Origin: an uncultured Acetatifactor sp. | Lineage (GTDB): Bacteria > Bacillota > Clostridia > Lachnospirales > Lachnospiraceae | Assembly: GCA_910578815.1 (NCBI GenBank) | Contig: CAJTSE010000005.1 | Span: 62,001-126,000 of the forward strand | Length of the DNA: 64,000 nt | Direction of reading: 5' to 3' | In this document: in pieces, positions 15,288-25,400 of the stretch | Layout: the number at the start of each line of letters is the position of its first letter | Numbering within the stretch: position 1 is the first letter of the stretch | Position numbers and translations under genes: made by a program | The notes under the pieces: generated by a model | What the model saw: the letters and a program-made list of their open reading frames with translations, nothing else | What the model was told of the DNA's origin: nothing | Database searches by the model: none

Positions 15288-17975
15288 ATGGACTATGAAG
15301 CAGTAACGTTTTATACATGGCATGATATAGAGCGCAGACTTTTAAAGTGCAGAGATGACTGGCCGGAGAAATGGATCAAAATAGATGTGTTCAGCACAGA
15401 GATCGTAATATATGTGGAAGAGGATTCTGCGGAGATTCAGGATGAAACAGGCCGGTTTCTGAAAAAGATTTTAAAACAATATTACAATCAGCAAAACAAT
15501 AAGGTAGAAATAGACATCACTCGCACTGTCATGAACATCTGTATGGAAGAGACCACAGGGGAAAGGAAAAGGAATCCGTTTCCGTTGTTCAAGGACTTTA
15601 CTTATGTAAAGGGAGAAGCCGGTGCAGAAAAGTCACAGCTGGATCCTCTGGAGATACCTGTCGTTGCATTTCATTCTTATAAGGGAGGTGTGGGCAGGAC
15701 TCTGACACTGATCGCCATTGTCAGGGAGATCATTAACTTTTATGGCAGGGGAAAAAAGGTACTGATTGTTGACGGTGATATGGAGGCGCCGGGCCTGACG
15801 TGGCTGGGCAGGAAGGATAATCACTATGCCATCAGCTATCTTGATGTTCTTGCTACTATCGGGGCAAAGGGAAATCAGAAGGATATAATAGAGGATATAA
15901 GTCAACTGGTGAAGCGATCCTCTCTTGTTTTCCAGGGGGATCAAATGGAGCTGGAGCAGTATTTCCTTCCCACCTATCGTGAAGAGGGCCAGATGCTGGA
16001 TATTTATTCCAATCCGGAACGTATTATGATGGGGGAAAGCAATAAGTATATTATTTCGGATGCGTTGGCACAAATTGGAAATTGTCTTGGCGCTGCTGCC
16101 GTATTGGTGGATTTGCGGGCTGGCTTCAGCGAATATTCATCTCCCTTTTTGTTTGATCCGAGGGTGGATAAGTTTTTGGTGAGTTCTACATCTCTGCAGT
16201 CAGTCAGCGGTACGAACCTGATTCTGAGGGAGCTGAAAAAGCAGCGGGAAAACGAAGAGGCTGTCAGAAAAATTTTCCTGACAATGGTAGATAAAGATAA
16301 GTTCCGGGGAAAAGACAGAGACGAGGCCTATCGGCTGCTGCTCCAGAAGGAAGAATCGCAGGAAGAGGATACCATGGCGGAGGAACTTCAGGCTATGGAC
16401 AGTGTTGAAGAACTGAAATACAGTGGAGAATTGATCTATCTAGGGGATCTGGCGCAGATATGTGAAAAACTTAATCTGGCAAGAGAAACGACAAAGCCTT
16501 TGCGGGAAGGGAACATTGTCAGGGATATTTTCGAGAGAAATGATGAGAGAAAAAGGGTAGCTGGCATAAATTATGATAAGCAGCAAATCGTGAAATTCAG
16601 AAAGGCATTGCACGAAATCTGCGAGAAAAGTGTAACCGCCGAGGGCGGGGACATATCAAATATGCTGGCAACCAGGGCAGTGCTGCAGCTGGGTAATTTT
16701 ACGCGGGAAATTCCGAGAATTAATATACTTGGGGCCAAAGGTTCGGGAAAGACTTATCTTTATAATCAGATGCTGAAGGCGCAGACTTGGGAAGGATTTT
16801 TGAAAGTAATAGAAACAGGTGTGGAAAGCGATGAGCAAACATTGGTTTTTCCTGTTTTATGCAGTGACGACAGAGGAGGAATCAGGGATATATTGGCCAG
16901 GTGCAGAGAGCGCTGCAGTGCTGAAATTCCGCAGATGGCAATCGACCCGGATTTCCTGACAAAAAACAGCCTTCAGATCAAGGAGGCAATCAATCAGCAG
17001 TTATCCGAATCGGAATGGCAGAAATTTTGGCAGAATCTGATTTTGAGTATGTTTGGCTTAAAAAAGTGGGAAGAGCTGCAGGCCATTCTGAAAGAACAGA
17101 ACCGAAAAATGATTTTTTTGTTTGACGGACTGGAAAATGTATTTGAAAATTTTGAAAAGGATCCGTCGGAAAAGTGCGGGATCAGGACGCTGTGCAGGGG
17201 AATTGTAAATCTGCTGAGCGAGCTGTATGTTTCCAATATCGGCATAATTGTATTTATGCGAAAAGATATTGCGGAATTGTCTATCAATACAAATTACGAG
17301 CAGTTCAGGAATCAATACGTACAGTATGAATTAAATTGGACCCAGAAGGATGCCCTGCAGCTGGCGCTAAAGCTGGCGGAACGGGCAGGCAAGGTCAGCG
17401 GAGTACAATGGAGAAGCAGCGCCATACCGGTGGAAGATGCGGGAAGAGATATTATCGAGGAAGAGCTGACAGCGGTATGGGGAACTAAAATGGGGACAGA
17501 TAGCTCCAGGCAGGCTGATGCCACAAGATGGGTGCTGGCATCGCTATCGGATTTTAACGGGCAGCTTCAGGCGCGAGACATTGTGAGATTCCTGGCATCT
17601 GCGTCTAAATATGAGATCAATACGGGTAAAAAAAATACAGGCTATACGGATCGCTTTTTAACTCCTGATGACATGAAGCAGGCGATCAGGGAATGCTCCA
17701 TAGAAAAATTCCGGGAAGTGGAAAAGGAAATTCACCAGCTTAAGAGCAGTTTTCAAAAATTGCAGAGCATGGAACAGAAGGACAAGTATGTTCCTTTGCC
17801 GGATGAGGTTTTAGAAAAGCTGGGGGTGGAAGACAAAAGGAATCTGGAGCGTTTCGGGTATCTAAAAGAAGCGGACGGAGAGTATTATATTTCAGAGAGC
17901 ATCAGATATGCGCTGGGGTATAATAAATCGAAAAGAGGCGGTACGAAGTTAGTGTCATTATTGGTAAGTAAGTAA
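15288..17975 (+). CDS. Large protein with KGGVGR-variant ParA-like ATPase domain and a second P-loop NTPase domain
   Basis: The protein has 895 residues. AAGGAGG lies about 13 bases before the chosen ATG. Residues 1-125 form a small domain of unknown type. Residues 125-330 resemble ParA/MinD/SRP-type ATPases: the deviant Walker A SYKGGVGRTLTL (Lys132; Arg in place of the usual Lys), then VLIVDGDMEAPGL and LVDLRAGF. A second P-loop, GAKGSGKT, is at 482-489 with a Walker B-like IFLFDGLENV near 610, and winged-helix-like sequence follows. This matches the kind of protein named KGGVGR-motif variant AAA ATPase. With the HEPN-like gene it forms a two-gene cassette between housekeeping genes. A defence role is inferred. 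Confidence 0.75.
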   Translation: MDYEAVTFYTWHDIERRLLKCRDDWPEKWIKIDVFSTEIVIYVEEDSAEIQDETGRFLKKILKQYYNQQNNKVEIDITRTVMNICMEETTGERKRNPFPLFKDFTYVKGEAGAEKSQLDPLEIPVVAFHSYKGGVGRTLTLIAIVREIINFYGRGKKVLIVDGDMEAPGLTWLGRKDNHYAISYLDVLATIGAKGNQKDIIEDISQLVKRSSLVFQGDQMELEQYFLPTYREEGQMLDIYSNPERIMMGESNKYIISDALAQIGNCLGAAAVLVDLRAGFSEYSSPFLFDPRVDKFLVSSTSLQSVSGTNLILRELKKQRENEEAVRKIFLTMVDKDKFRGKDRDEAYRLLLQKEESQEEDTMAEELQAMDSVEELKYSGELIYLGDLAQICEKLNLARETTKPLREGNIVRDIFERNDERKRVAGINYDKQQIVKFRKALHEICEKSVTAEGGDISNMLATRAVLQLGNFTREIPRINILGAKGSGKTYLYNQMLKAQTWEGFLKVIETGVESDEQTLVFPVLCSDDRGGIRDILARCRERCSAEIPQMAIDPDFLTKNSLQIKEAINQQLSESEWQKFWQNLILSMFGLKKWEELQAILKEQNRKMIFLFDGLENVFENFEKDPSEKCGIRTLCRGIVNLLSELYVSNIGIIVFMRKDIAELSINTNYEQFRNQYVQYELNWTQKDALQLALKLAERAGKVSGVQWRSSAIPVEDAGRDIIEEELTAVWGTKMGTDSSRQADATRWVLASLSDFNGQLQARDIVRFLASASKYEINTGKKNTGYTDRFLTPDDMKQAIRECSIEKFREVEKEIHQLKSSFQKLQSMEQKDKYVPLPDEVLEKLGVEDKRNLERFGYLKEADGEYYISESIRYALGYNKSKRGGTKLVSLLVSK

Positions 17976-18005
17976 TAAACGGAATTTTATTCTATTACAA
18001 TAAAT

Positions 18006-18042
18006 ACCCCATTTATCAAGTTATATTCCTGATAAATGGGGT
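18006..18042. repeat. Perfect 13-bp inverted repeat after the dual P-loop gene
   Basis: ACCCCATTTATCA (18006-18018) is exactly complementary to 18030-18042, with an 11-base loop. There is no clear T run on the plus strand, so it may be a weak terminator, a processing site or an operator. Confidence 0.7.
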
Positions 18043-18147
18043 GACTTACAAAGATGGTGGTGACCGTTGGAGACAGAGATACAATTTAGATGCAGGAGCA
18101 GTTTATCCTGAGATTACTATCTGACGTGGGGAAGCTTAGGAGGCTGT

Positions 18148-19365
18148 ATGAAAATGAAAAAAGTTTATTTAGCGAGTATAGTATGCCTGATATGGGTATT
18201 TTTAGCAGGGTGTGGAAAAAGGGATGTTGATCAGGAAGACATTCCGCAATCAGGCCTTGAATCAGGGGAAAGTGCTATCGGGGAATCCACCGGTGAAGCG
18301 GGTGCTCAGGAAATTTTTAATAGTGATAATACGGACAACAGGAACAATGCAGACGGCGGGGACAACGCAGACAGTCAGGACAGTACGGATACCTTGGCAG
18401 AGCATATCGTGCCGGACACAGTAAAGAAAACGCTGAAAGGATCGTTGGGGCCGGTAGGCTGTCTGGACTCCGGCATACTGTTATTTACACGCGAAAAAAT
18501 GATCTTGATGGATGGCATTACTCTGGAGGCCCAAAGGGAAACGGAAAACAGTGCGCCTTCTTTTATAGATCAGCAGACGATCTCTGTGGGGGACGGCTGT
18601 ATGGTATTGGGAGAGACATTCGAGGCCTGGTCGTTTAAGCTGGTTGAGTATGACGGAGAGCTGCAGGTGAAGCAGATTTTGGATGTGGAAGAGGTATCGT
18701 CTGCAGAGCGTGAAATAATGTCCTGCCGGCTGCTCTCCGATGGGAACAGGATTCTGTATAACAATATCAACGGCTTTTACCTGTTTGATTTTACGTCGGG
18801 CGAGACTAACGATCTGACACAGGAGGATCTATTTATCTATAATTTTGCCTGTCTGGAGGCGAAGGGGGAGATCTTGTTCAGTGGCTCGGACCCTTCTGGA
18901 AAAAGAATCCTTGGCAGGATGGACATGGACGGGAAAGACATGCAGATTGAGGATCGGGAGCATTTATGGGGCGAACTGTGGGGATTTGGGGATTTTGCGC
19001 TGGCAGATGAAGCAGAGCTGGTGGGAAAGGAAAAGGAGGGAGCGGTTTTTCGCTATGATGAACAAGGGATTCATTCTTTTCCTTTGACGGACAGCGATGA
19101 AAACGGAAACATCACCGTATCCTGTGGGGGCGGTTACTATGGGACACGCACCAATGTTCAGGATACCGCGTTGCGCTGTTATGTACGGATCTATTCCTCT
19201 AAAGACGGGAGCCTGGTAAAAGAGCTGCCGCTGTCATACGAAGAGTATGGCGAAAACTTCAGATTGGGCGGATACCTGATATGCGACGATATGCAAAGAG
19301 TTGTTTTATATGGGACGTGGAGGGGCCGGGAGACGGAATCCTGGATTGTATCTGTAAATATGTAG
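18148..19365 (+). CDS. Lipoprotein, probable beta-propeller-like sensor domain
   Basis: The protein has 405 residues. The signal peptide ends in the lipobox LAGC near residue 24. A low-complexity Asn/Asp/Gly linker (about 50-85) follows, then a domain rich in short beta strands (about 90-400) with repeated blocks such as LLSDGNRILYN and FNLFDF-like turns that suggest a propeller. It would be anchored outside the cytoplasmic membrane. The next gene is a solute-binding lipoprotein, and the pair resembles a split version of the 775-residue protein at 59229-61556, which has both parts in one chain. The ligand is unknown and no permease gene is nearby. Confidence 0.6.
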   Translation: MKMKKVYLASIVCLIWVFLAGCGKRDVDQEDIPQSGLESGESAIGESTGEAGAQEIFNSDNTDNRNNADGGDNADSQDSTDTLAEHIVPDTVKKTLKGSLGPVGCLDSGILLFTREKMILMDGITLEAQRETENSAPSFIDQQTISVGDGCMVLGETFEAWSFKLVEYDGELQVKQILDVEEVSSAEREIMSCRLLSDGNRILYNNINGFYLFDFTSGETNDLTQEDLFIYNFACLEAKGEILFSGSDPSGKRILGRMDMDGKDMQIEDREHLWGELWGFGDFALADEAELVGKEKEGAVFRYDEQGIHSFPLTDSDENGNITVSCGGGYYGTRTNVQDTALRCYVRIYSSKDGSLVKELPLSYEEYGENFRLGGYLICDDMQRVVLYGTWRGRETESWIVSVNM

Positions 19366-19446
19366 AAACACGGGAGGGAAAGACACTGCGCGTCCCAAGG
19401 TTCCCGCAGATTTATATGCCGCTTACGCGGCGGAATGAGAGGAAAT

Positions 19447-20763
19447 ATGTCCGGTAGAGAGAAACAGAGGAACTGTCAGCATGCCGTATTCCGGGGGGGG
19501 ACGATATTCTGTACCTTTGTGGTCATATTTGCGGGCATATGTTACCTGACGGCCTGCGGGAAGGGGCGGGAAGAAGCCGGTCCGGTGACTCTGGTATACG
19601 GCACCCTGCATCTGGAACAGGAAATGGAGACCTGGATCTCGGAATACAACCTTGTGCAGGATGAAGTTAAGATAGAGATCCGGGAGTACGGACAGGAGGG
19701 CCTGGAAGAGGGGTTGGCGCGGCTGAACGCGGAGCTTGTGCAGGGGAAGGGCCCGGATCTGATAGATTTGAGCGATATTAATGCAGGCCCTTACATTTCC
19801 CTTGGGATACTGGTGGATATTTATCCTTTGCTGGAGGCGGATCCGGAGCTGCAGCCGGATCTTTTTATGCCCGGCGGGCTGAAGCTGTATGAGACTGGTG
19901 GACATTTATACGGAATTGCTCCGGGATACCGGCTGGAGACCCTGATGGGTGAGAGGGCTGTATTAGGAGAGCCGGAGGACTGGACGGTTGAAAAAATGTG
20001 CGGGTTTATAAATGAGCTGCCCCAGGGAAGCAGCTTTGTGAATTATCTCGGCTCTCTGGGATTTCTGCGGATTGTGCTGCACAGGGGGATGGAGGAATAT
20101 GTGGACTGGGAGGCCGGAACTTGTTCCTTTGACAGCGACGGATTCAGGGAGCTGCTTAAGTTAGCTGCCATGATGGACACGCTGCCGCTGTTTGAGGATG
20201 AAGAGCAGGCATTTGCCGAGGGAAAGCTGTTGGCAAACCGAGTCTATATTTCTGGCCCGGAAGATTATGGTGCATCCGTTTCTTTATTTCAGGGGAAACC
20301 GACGGTATGCGTGGGATTCCCGTCACGAGAGGGAGGCGGGGCGCTGGTGACGCCTTATCTGCCAATCGGCATCTGCAGCGGTGAAAAGCAGGACGCTGCG
20401 TGGAAGTTTGTGAAAACCCTTCTGGAAAATGAATTTCAGGAGAAGCACATTCGTTTTAATTTTCCTCTGCGCCGGGATTCTCTGCAAAAAATGCTGGAGG
20501 AAGCGGCAGTTCGGTCCGCAGAGGATAAGTCCGGGGAGATAACGCTCCGCAAGGAGGAATGCGACGCACTTTATGAGGTGATATACAGCACGGGCTATTC
20601 CCGGATCTTTGATACGAATATTTGGGAAATTATAGAGGAAGAGGCGGAAACCTGTTTTGCGGGGGACAAATCCATAGAGGAAGCGTCGGGAGTGATCCAA
20701 AGCCGTGCGGAAATCTATGTACAGGAAAATTATGCTCTGGGGAACCGTCAGGACGGCCTGTGA
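19447..20763 (+). CDS. Extracellular solute-binding lipoprotein (orphan ABC-type)
   Basis: The protein has 438 residues with the start at 19447 after GAGG; an ATG at 19435 is the alternative. The signal peptide ends in a lipobox-like LTAC. The mature part has the layout of family 1 sugar-type binding proteins (VTLVYGTL, then LVQGKGPDLIDLSD, then YGIAPGYRLETL). No ABC permease or ATPase gene lies beside it, so it may act as a sensor or share a transporter elsewhere. It is paired with the lipoprotein gene at 18148 and related in plan to the large protein at 59229-61556. Confidence 0.75.
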   Translation: MSGREKQRNCQHAVFRGGTIFCTFVVIFAGICYLTACGKGREEAGPVTLVYGTLHLEQEMETWISEYNLVQDEVKIEIREYGQEGLEEGLARLNAELVQGKGPDLIDLSDINAGPYISLGILVDIYPLLEADPELQPDLFMPGGLKLYETGGHLYGIAPGYRLETLMGERAVLGEPEDWTVEKMCGFINELPQGSSFVNYLGSLGFLRIVLHRGMEEYVDWEAGTCSFDSDGFRELLKLAAMMDTLPLFEDEEQAFAEGKLLANRVYISGPEDYGASVSLFQGKPTVCVGFPSREGGGALVTPYLPIGICSGEKQDAAWKFVKTLLENEFQEKHIRFNFPLRRDSLQKMLEEAAVRSAEDKSGEITLRKEECDALYEVIYSTGYSRIFDTNIWEIIEEEAETCFAGDKSIEEASGVIQSRAEIYVQENYALGNRQDGL

Positions 20764-20801
20764 ATTTTTTTAACGGATTTATACTTTTTTCTTTTACCCC
20801 G

Positions 20802-20832
20802 TTGACTCTCAACCATACCTTAGGTTTATACT
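20802..20832 (+). promoter_or_regulatory. MerR-type promoter with 19-bp spacer
   Basis: TTGACT (20802-20807) and TATACT (20827-20832) are 19 bp apart, longer than the usual 17 bp. This spacing is the hallmark of promoters activated by MerR-family proteins that twist the DNA. The spacer holds an interrupted inverted repeat (AACC, then GGTT). The first gene downstream encodes a MerR-family protein, so autoregulation is likely. Confidence 0.75.
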
Positions 20833-20898
20833 ACACTCATGAAGCGCTTCACAAGTAACTGACAATAAATTTTAAAGAGCAGAAAGAGAGGCAGCGGC

Positions 20899-22239
20899 AT
20901 GAGAATCGGCGAATTTGCCCGGCTGACGGGAATGCCCATATCGGTGTTAAGGCATTATGATAAGGAGGGACTGCTGTGCCCAAGCCACGTGGATTATTTT
21001 TCTGGGTATCGGGATTATACGACTGACCAGCTGGGGCAGGCGCGTAAAATTGAACTCTTGAAGAGCGGCGGTCTTACCTTGAAGGACATCAGGGCTATTC
21101 TGGAACACACCGGGGACAGGAAGTTCATAAATGACATTCTGAACCGTCGAGAATCGGAATATCATAGTATGATCGCTGCCATTTCGGAGGTGAGGCATAT
21201 GTTTGAGAAGGAAGAAAGAAGATTAATGCCCGAAAGAATATGTCCGGCGGTACTGGAGAAGGATTCCTTTGGCGATTTGATCCTGAAGGGAGCGCGTTTG
21301 CTCCTGCCCTTGGCGGACAGGGCGGATCTGGAGGACTTGCAGGCGGCGTGCCGCAGTCTGGAGGAAGAGATCCTCAGGAGAAACCTGCAGCGGATTTCCG
21401 GGTTTATGACCTATGGGGAAGAGAACGGCAAAGAAATTCAAGTGGCTGCAAAAGTGTTGGAGCTTGGGGAGGAAATAAAGGAGCTTCATGAGGATATTAC
21501 AATTCCCTTTGAAGAAGATGCGCAGGTGATCGGCAAATGGAAGGTGCTGGGGGAATATGCCGTCCGGGACGATTTTTATGCGGATACGGGAGAGAAAAGG
21601 GAATCCTTCATGGGCAACCGGGATGGGGAGATTTTTTTCCTGCCGGGAGGTGAGGCTTACTGGATTTATAGCTGGACGAAAGGATTTTTAAAACTGAACG
21701 GCGGAGACCAATCCTGTCTGTGCCGTTATGAGCTGGAGGACTATGACGGAAACCGTTATATGTTCGTGGAAAACAAGGGGGATGAGTTTAGACGGGGCGG
21801 AGAGCCTACCGTATTGGTGCTGGAGCAGATGGATCATAAAAAGTATACTGTACGGGAGATCGCCAGGGAGGACGATACGGATCTGCCCTTTGTGGAGGAT
21901 CCAAGAGTACTGGGAGACTGGAAGGCATACGATTTTATCCGCACCAGAGAGGAATTTGACCCGGCTGTGAATCATATTCCTCAGGACAGACTGATGTATA
22001 AGCACATGCACTTTGGAGAAGGCGGTGCCTTTACCAGTGTTTATATGGAGGAAACCATATCAGGTAAAGAGAAGCAGAGCTGGACAAAAGGCTATGTGCT
22101 GAAATTTTATAATCATACTGCCTGCGCCTATGAAATCGTGACGGCAGGGGGCAGGGACTATATGATAATAGAGTGGAAGAGCGGGGATTACCGCTGGGGC
22201 GGTTATGATACGGATTACTATGTATTTGTTAGAGAATGA
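20899..22239 (+). CDS. MerR-family transcriptional regulator with two C-terminal WKxGDYxxGG-type repeats
   Basis: The protein has 446 residues. Residues 1-70 are a MerR winged helix (MRIGEFARLTGMPISVLRHY), and a coiled-coil dimer helix follows to about 115. The C-terminal 260 residues hold two related units: VIGKWKVLGEY near 208 and VLGDWKAYDFI near 337, each ending in a WTKG segment and an Arg-Gly-Gly or WKSGDYRWGGYD motif. Such units are known from Firmicutes BlaR1-like and regulatory proteins and look like a small beta-barrel ligand-binding domain. The ligand is unknown. Its own promoter has MerR spacing. Confidence 0.85.
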   Translation: MRIGEFARLTGMPISVLRHYDKEGLLCPSHVDYFSGYRDYTTDQLGQARKIELLKSGGLTLKDIRAILEHTGDRKFINDILNRRESEYHSMIAAISEVRHMFEKEERRLMPERICPAVLEKDSFGDLILKGARLLLPLADRADLEDLQAACRSLEEEILRRNLQRISGFMTYGEENGKEIQVAAKVLELGEEIKELHEDITIPFEEDAQVIGKWKVLGEYAVRDDFYADTGEKRESFMGNRDGEIFFLPGGEAYWIYSWTKGFLKLNGGDQSCLCRYELEDYDGNRYMFVENKGDEFRRGGEPTVLVLEQMDHKKYTVREIAREDDTDLPFVEDPRVLGDWKAYDFIRTREEFDPAVNHIPQDRLMYKHMHFGEGGAFTSVYMEETISGKEKQSWTKGYVLKFYNHTACAYEIVTAGGRDYMIIEWKSGDYRWGGYDTDYYVFVRE

Positions 22240-22270
22240 GAAAAGTGTAAGTAAAAATATCAATAAAGGG

Positions 22271-22304
22271 AGCCAGGCCGGAACATTGACAGGTCTGGCT
22301 TTTC
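22271..22304 (+). terminator. Rho-independent terminator after the MerR gene
   Basis: AGCCAGGCC (22271-22279) pairs with 22292-22300 (one G-U pair), followed by a short T run to 22303. Confidence 0.7.
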
Positions 22305-22371
22305 TCATGGGTTAATGACGTTCTTTCACTGAAAATGGAATTGTACATCTTTTGCATTTGTTCCGGCGGCA

Positions 22372-22400
22372 TTGACACAGGCGGTTGTTATTGATAAAAT
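22372..22400 (+). promoter_or_regulatory. Sigma-A promoter of the hybrid histidine kinase gene
   Basis: A perfect TTGACA (22372-22377) and TAAAAT (22395-22400) are 17 bp apart, 75 bases before the kinase start. Confidence 0.85.
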
Positions 22401-22474
22401 ATACGTTAAGCCGAAGATTAAGGCTGGTACAAAGAAAACAAAACACAAAATACATTACGCCAGGAGGTTGTTTT

Positions 22475-25400
22475 ATGTATCATTGTCATGTGTGCTTCTA
22501 TTTTACAGGCAGTCAGGGTAAATTGTCAGGGATCGTCAGAAGCATGGTGGCGCCGGATGCTTTTGAATATGAATTTACGGAGAGTGAGAGCCCTGCCGAG
22601 ACTGCGGCGGCTAAGGCCGATGTGATTTTTGCGGATCTGAGCAATTTGGATGCAGAAAAGGCGGTGCAGGAGCTTGCCTTATGGAAGAAACCGGGGGCAG
22701 AGCTGATATTGCTTTCCGGGGGAGAGCAGATCGAAGAATGGGGAGAAAATTTGTCCCTGGTTACGGATATATGGACGCTGCCCATGACGGAAGCGGAGTT
22801 TCGCTTCCGGCTTCTGCGTTGGCAGGAAGCCTATAAAATGCAGAAGGATTATTGGCAGGCAGACCAATATCTGGAGAGCGTGATTAACGGGACGCCGGAT
22901 CTGATCTGGTATAAAGATAAAAACGGAATCCACGAGAAGGTGAATGACAGCTTCTGCAAAACGGTAAATAAGACCAAGGAGCAGGTGCAGGGCAGTGGGC
23001 ATGCCTATATCTGGGATGTAGAAGAGGATGATCCTGCCTGTATTGAATCCGAGCGGATTGTAATGGAGAGTAGAAAAACCTGTGTCTCGGAAGAAATCAT
23101 TCAGACCGGCGGCGGGAAACGAGTCCTGACCACCTATAAATCCCCGCTGTATGACATGGACGGCAGCGTCATGGGAACGGTAGGCGTTGCGATCGACGTG
23201 ACCAAGGAGCATGATTACGCCAAGGAACTTATAAAGAAAAATCAGACGCTGGAGATGCTGTTTACCACTATGGACTGCGGCATGATATGTCACACCCTGG
23301 ATGGAACCCGGGTCATCAGCATTAATCAGGCGGCTTTAAATATTTTAGGATATGAGTCTCTTGAAGAATTAAAAAGAGACGGCTTTTTTGTGATTGCATC
23401 TTCTGTGGTGGAAGAGGACAAGGAAAAATTGCAAAGAAGCATTCAAGCCATGAAAAATGCGGGGGACAGTACAAGCCTGGAGTATCGCGTCCGCCATAAG
23501 GATGGGGCGATTATTCATGTATTGGGAAGCTTTAAGCTTGTGGAGGAAAACGGCGAACTGTATTGTCAGCGTTTCCTGTTAGACCGTACCGCACAAAAGC
23601 TGCAGGAAGAGGAAGAACGGCTAAAGGAAGAGCGGAGAAAGATGGAGCTGGTCCATGCGCTCAGCATCGACTATAATCTGGTATGCTTTTGGGATCTGGA
23701 TACCGGAGCGGGACAAAGTCTCCGAATCGGGGAGTGCGCAGAAAATATTCTGGAGTCGATCTTTAACGGCGGACTGACCTATGACGAGGCCATGGACCGA
23801 TACATAGAGGCAGGGGTATATGAGCAGGATAAGGAGCCGCTGCGACAGGCTGTTTCTCGGGAAAATCTGAAGAATGAGCTGCAGAAAAAGCCGGTATATC
23901 ATATTAATTATCGGACTACCTGTTGTGGGGAGCTGCGCTATTTCCAGATGAAGGTGGTGCGTGCCGGGGAATGGGATAAAAGCCGTGGCATTATTTTGGG
24001 ATTCCGAAGTGTGGACGAAGAAACCCGCAGCGAGCGGGAGAGAAGAACATTGCTGGAAAATGCGCTGTCACAGGCAAACCGGGCCAACAAGGCGAAAAGT
24101 GTATTCCTTTCCAATATGTCTCACGACATCCGTACGCCTATGAATGCTATTATCGGGTTTACCTCTTTGGCGAGCACGCATATCGACAACAAGGAGCAGG
24201 TGCAGGAATACTTAAAAAAGATCATGTCATCAGGCAATCATCTGCTGAGTCTGATAAATGATGTTCTGGATATGAGCCATATTGAGAGCGGGAAGATCCA
24301 TCTGGAGGAAGAGGCATGCAGTCTCCCTGACATTATGCACGAGCTGCATAATATTATTCAGGCCGATGTACATGCCAAACAGCTGGATCTGTATATGGAT
24401 GCCGTGGATATACATAATGAAGAGATTTACTGTGACAGACTGCGCCTGAATCAGGTTTTGCTGAATCTATTAAGCAATGCGGTGAAATATACGAGAGCAG
24501 GCGGCATGGTCAGCATGAAGGTGATCGAGAAGCCGGGGACATCGGCAGGCAATGCAGTCTATGAGTTTCATATCAAGGATACGGGCATCGGCATGAGTGA
24601 AGAATTTGTAGCTCACATCTTTGAACCTTTTGAGAGGGAACATAATTCCACGATCAGCGGCATTCAGGGAACGGGGCTGGGTATGGCGATTACCAAGAAT
24701 ATCGTGGATATGATGAACGGCACCATAGAAGTGACCAGCAAGCAAGGGGCTGGTACGGAATGTATTGTCAGTCTGCCTTTGCGCTTAAACGGAGAGAAAA
24801 AGCAGCCACAGGCGATACCTGAACTGTCGGGATTCCGGGCGCTTGTGGTGGATGATGACTTTAATACCTGTGATAATGTTTCCTGTATGCTGCAGCAGAT
24901 TGGTCTGCGGGCGGAGTGGACCTTGTCGGGGAAGGAGGCCGTTCTGCGTACCCGTCAGGCATTGACGCGGAACGATCCTTATTTCGTGCATATTATTGAC
25001 TGGCTGCTTCCTGATATGAACGGTGTCGAAGTGGCTCGCAGGATTCGTCAGGAGACGGGGAAGAATGTTCCTATTATTGTTTTGACGGCATATGACTGGA
25101 CGGACATTGAGGATGAAGCCAGGGAGGCAGGAGTAACCGCATTTTGCAGTAAGCCGCTGTTTTTCTCGGAGCTGAGGGGCTGTCTGTATTCAATAGTGAA
25201 CGAGGACAGCAGGAAGCGGGAGAAAAATGAAAGCAGGGAGTCCCTTCGCACGGGGCGTATTCTCTTGACGGAGGATAACGAGCTGAACCAGGAAATTGCG
25301 GTAGCTATTCTGGAGGAAGCAGGATTTACGGTGGATGTGGCAGGAAATGGACAAATAGCCGTAGATATGCTTTCAAGCTCCGAAGCAGGCTATTATCAGG

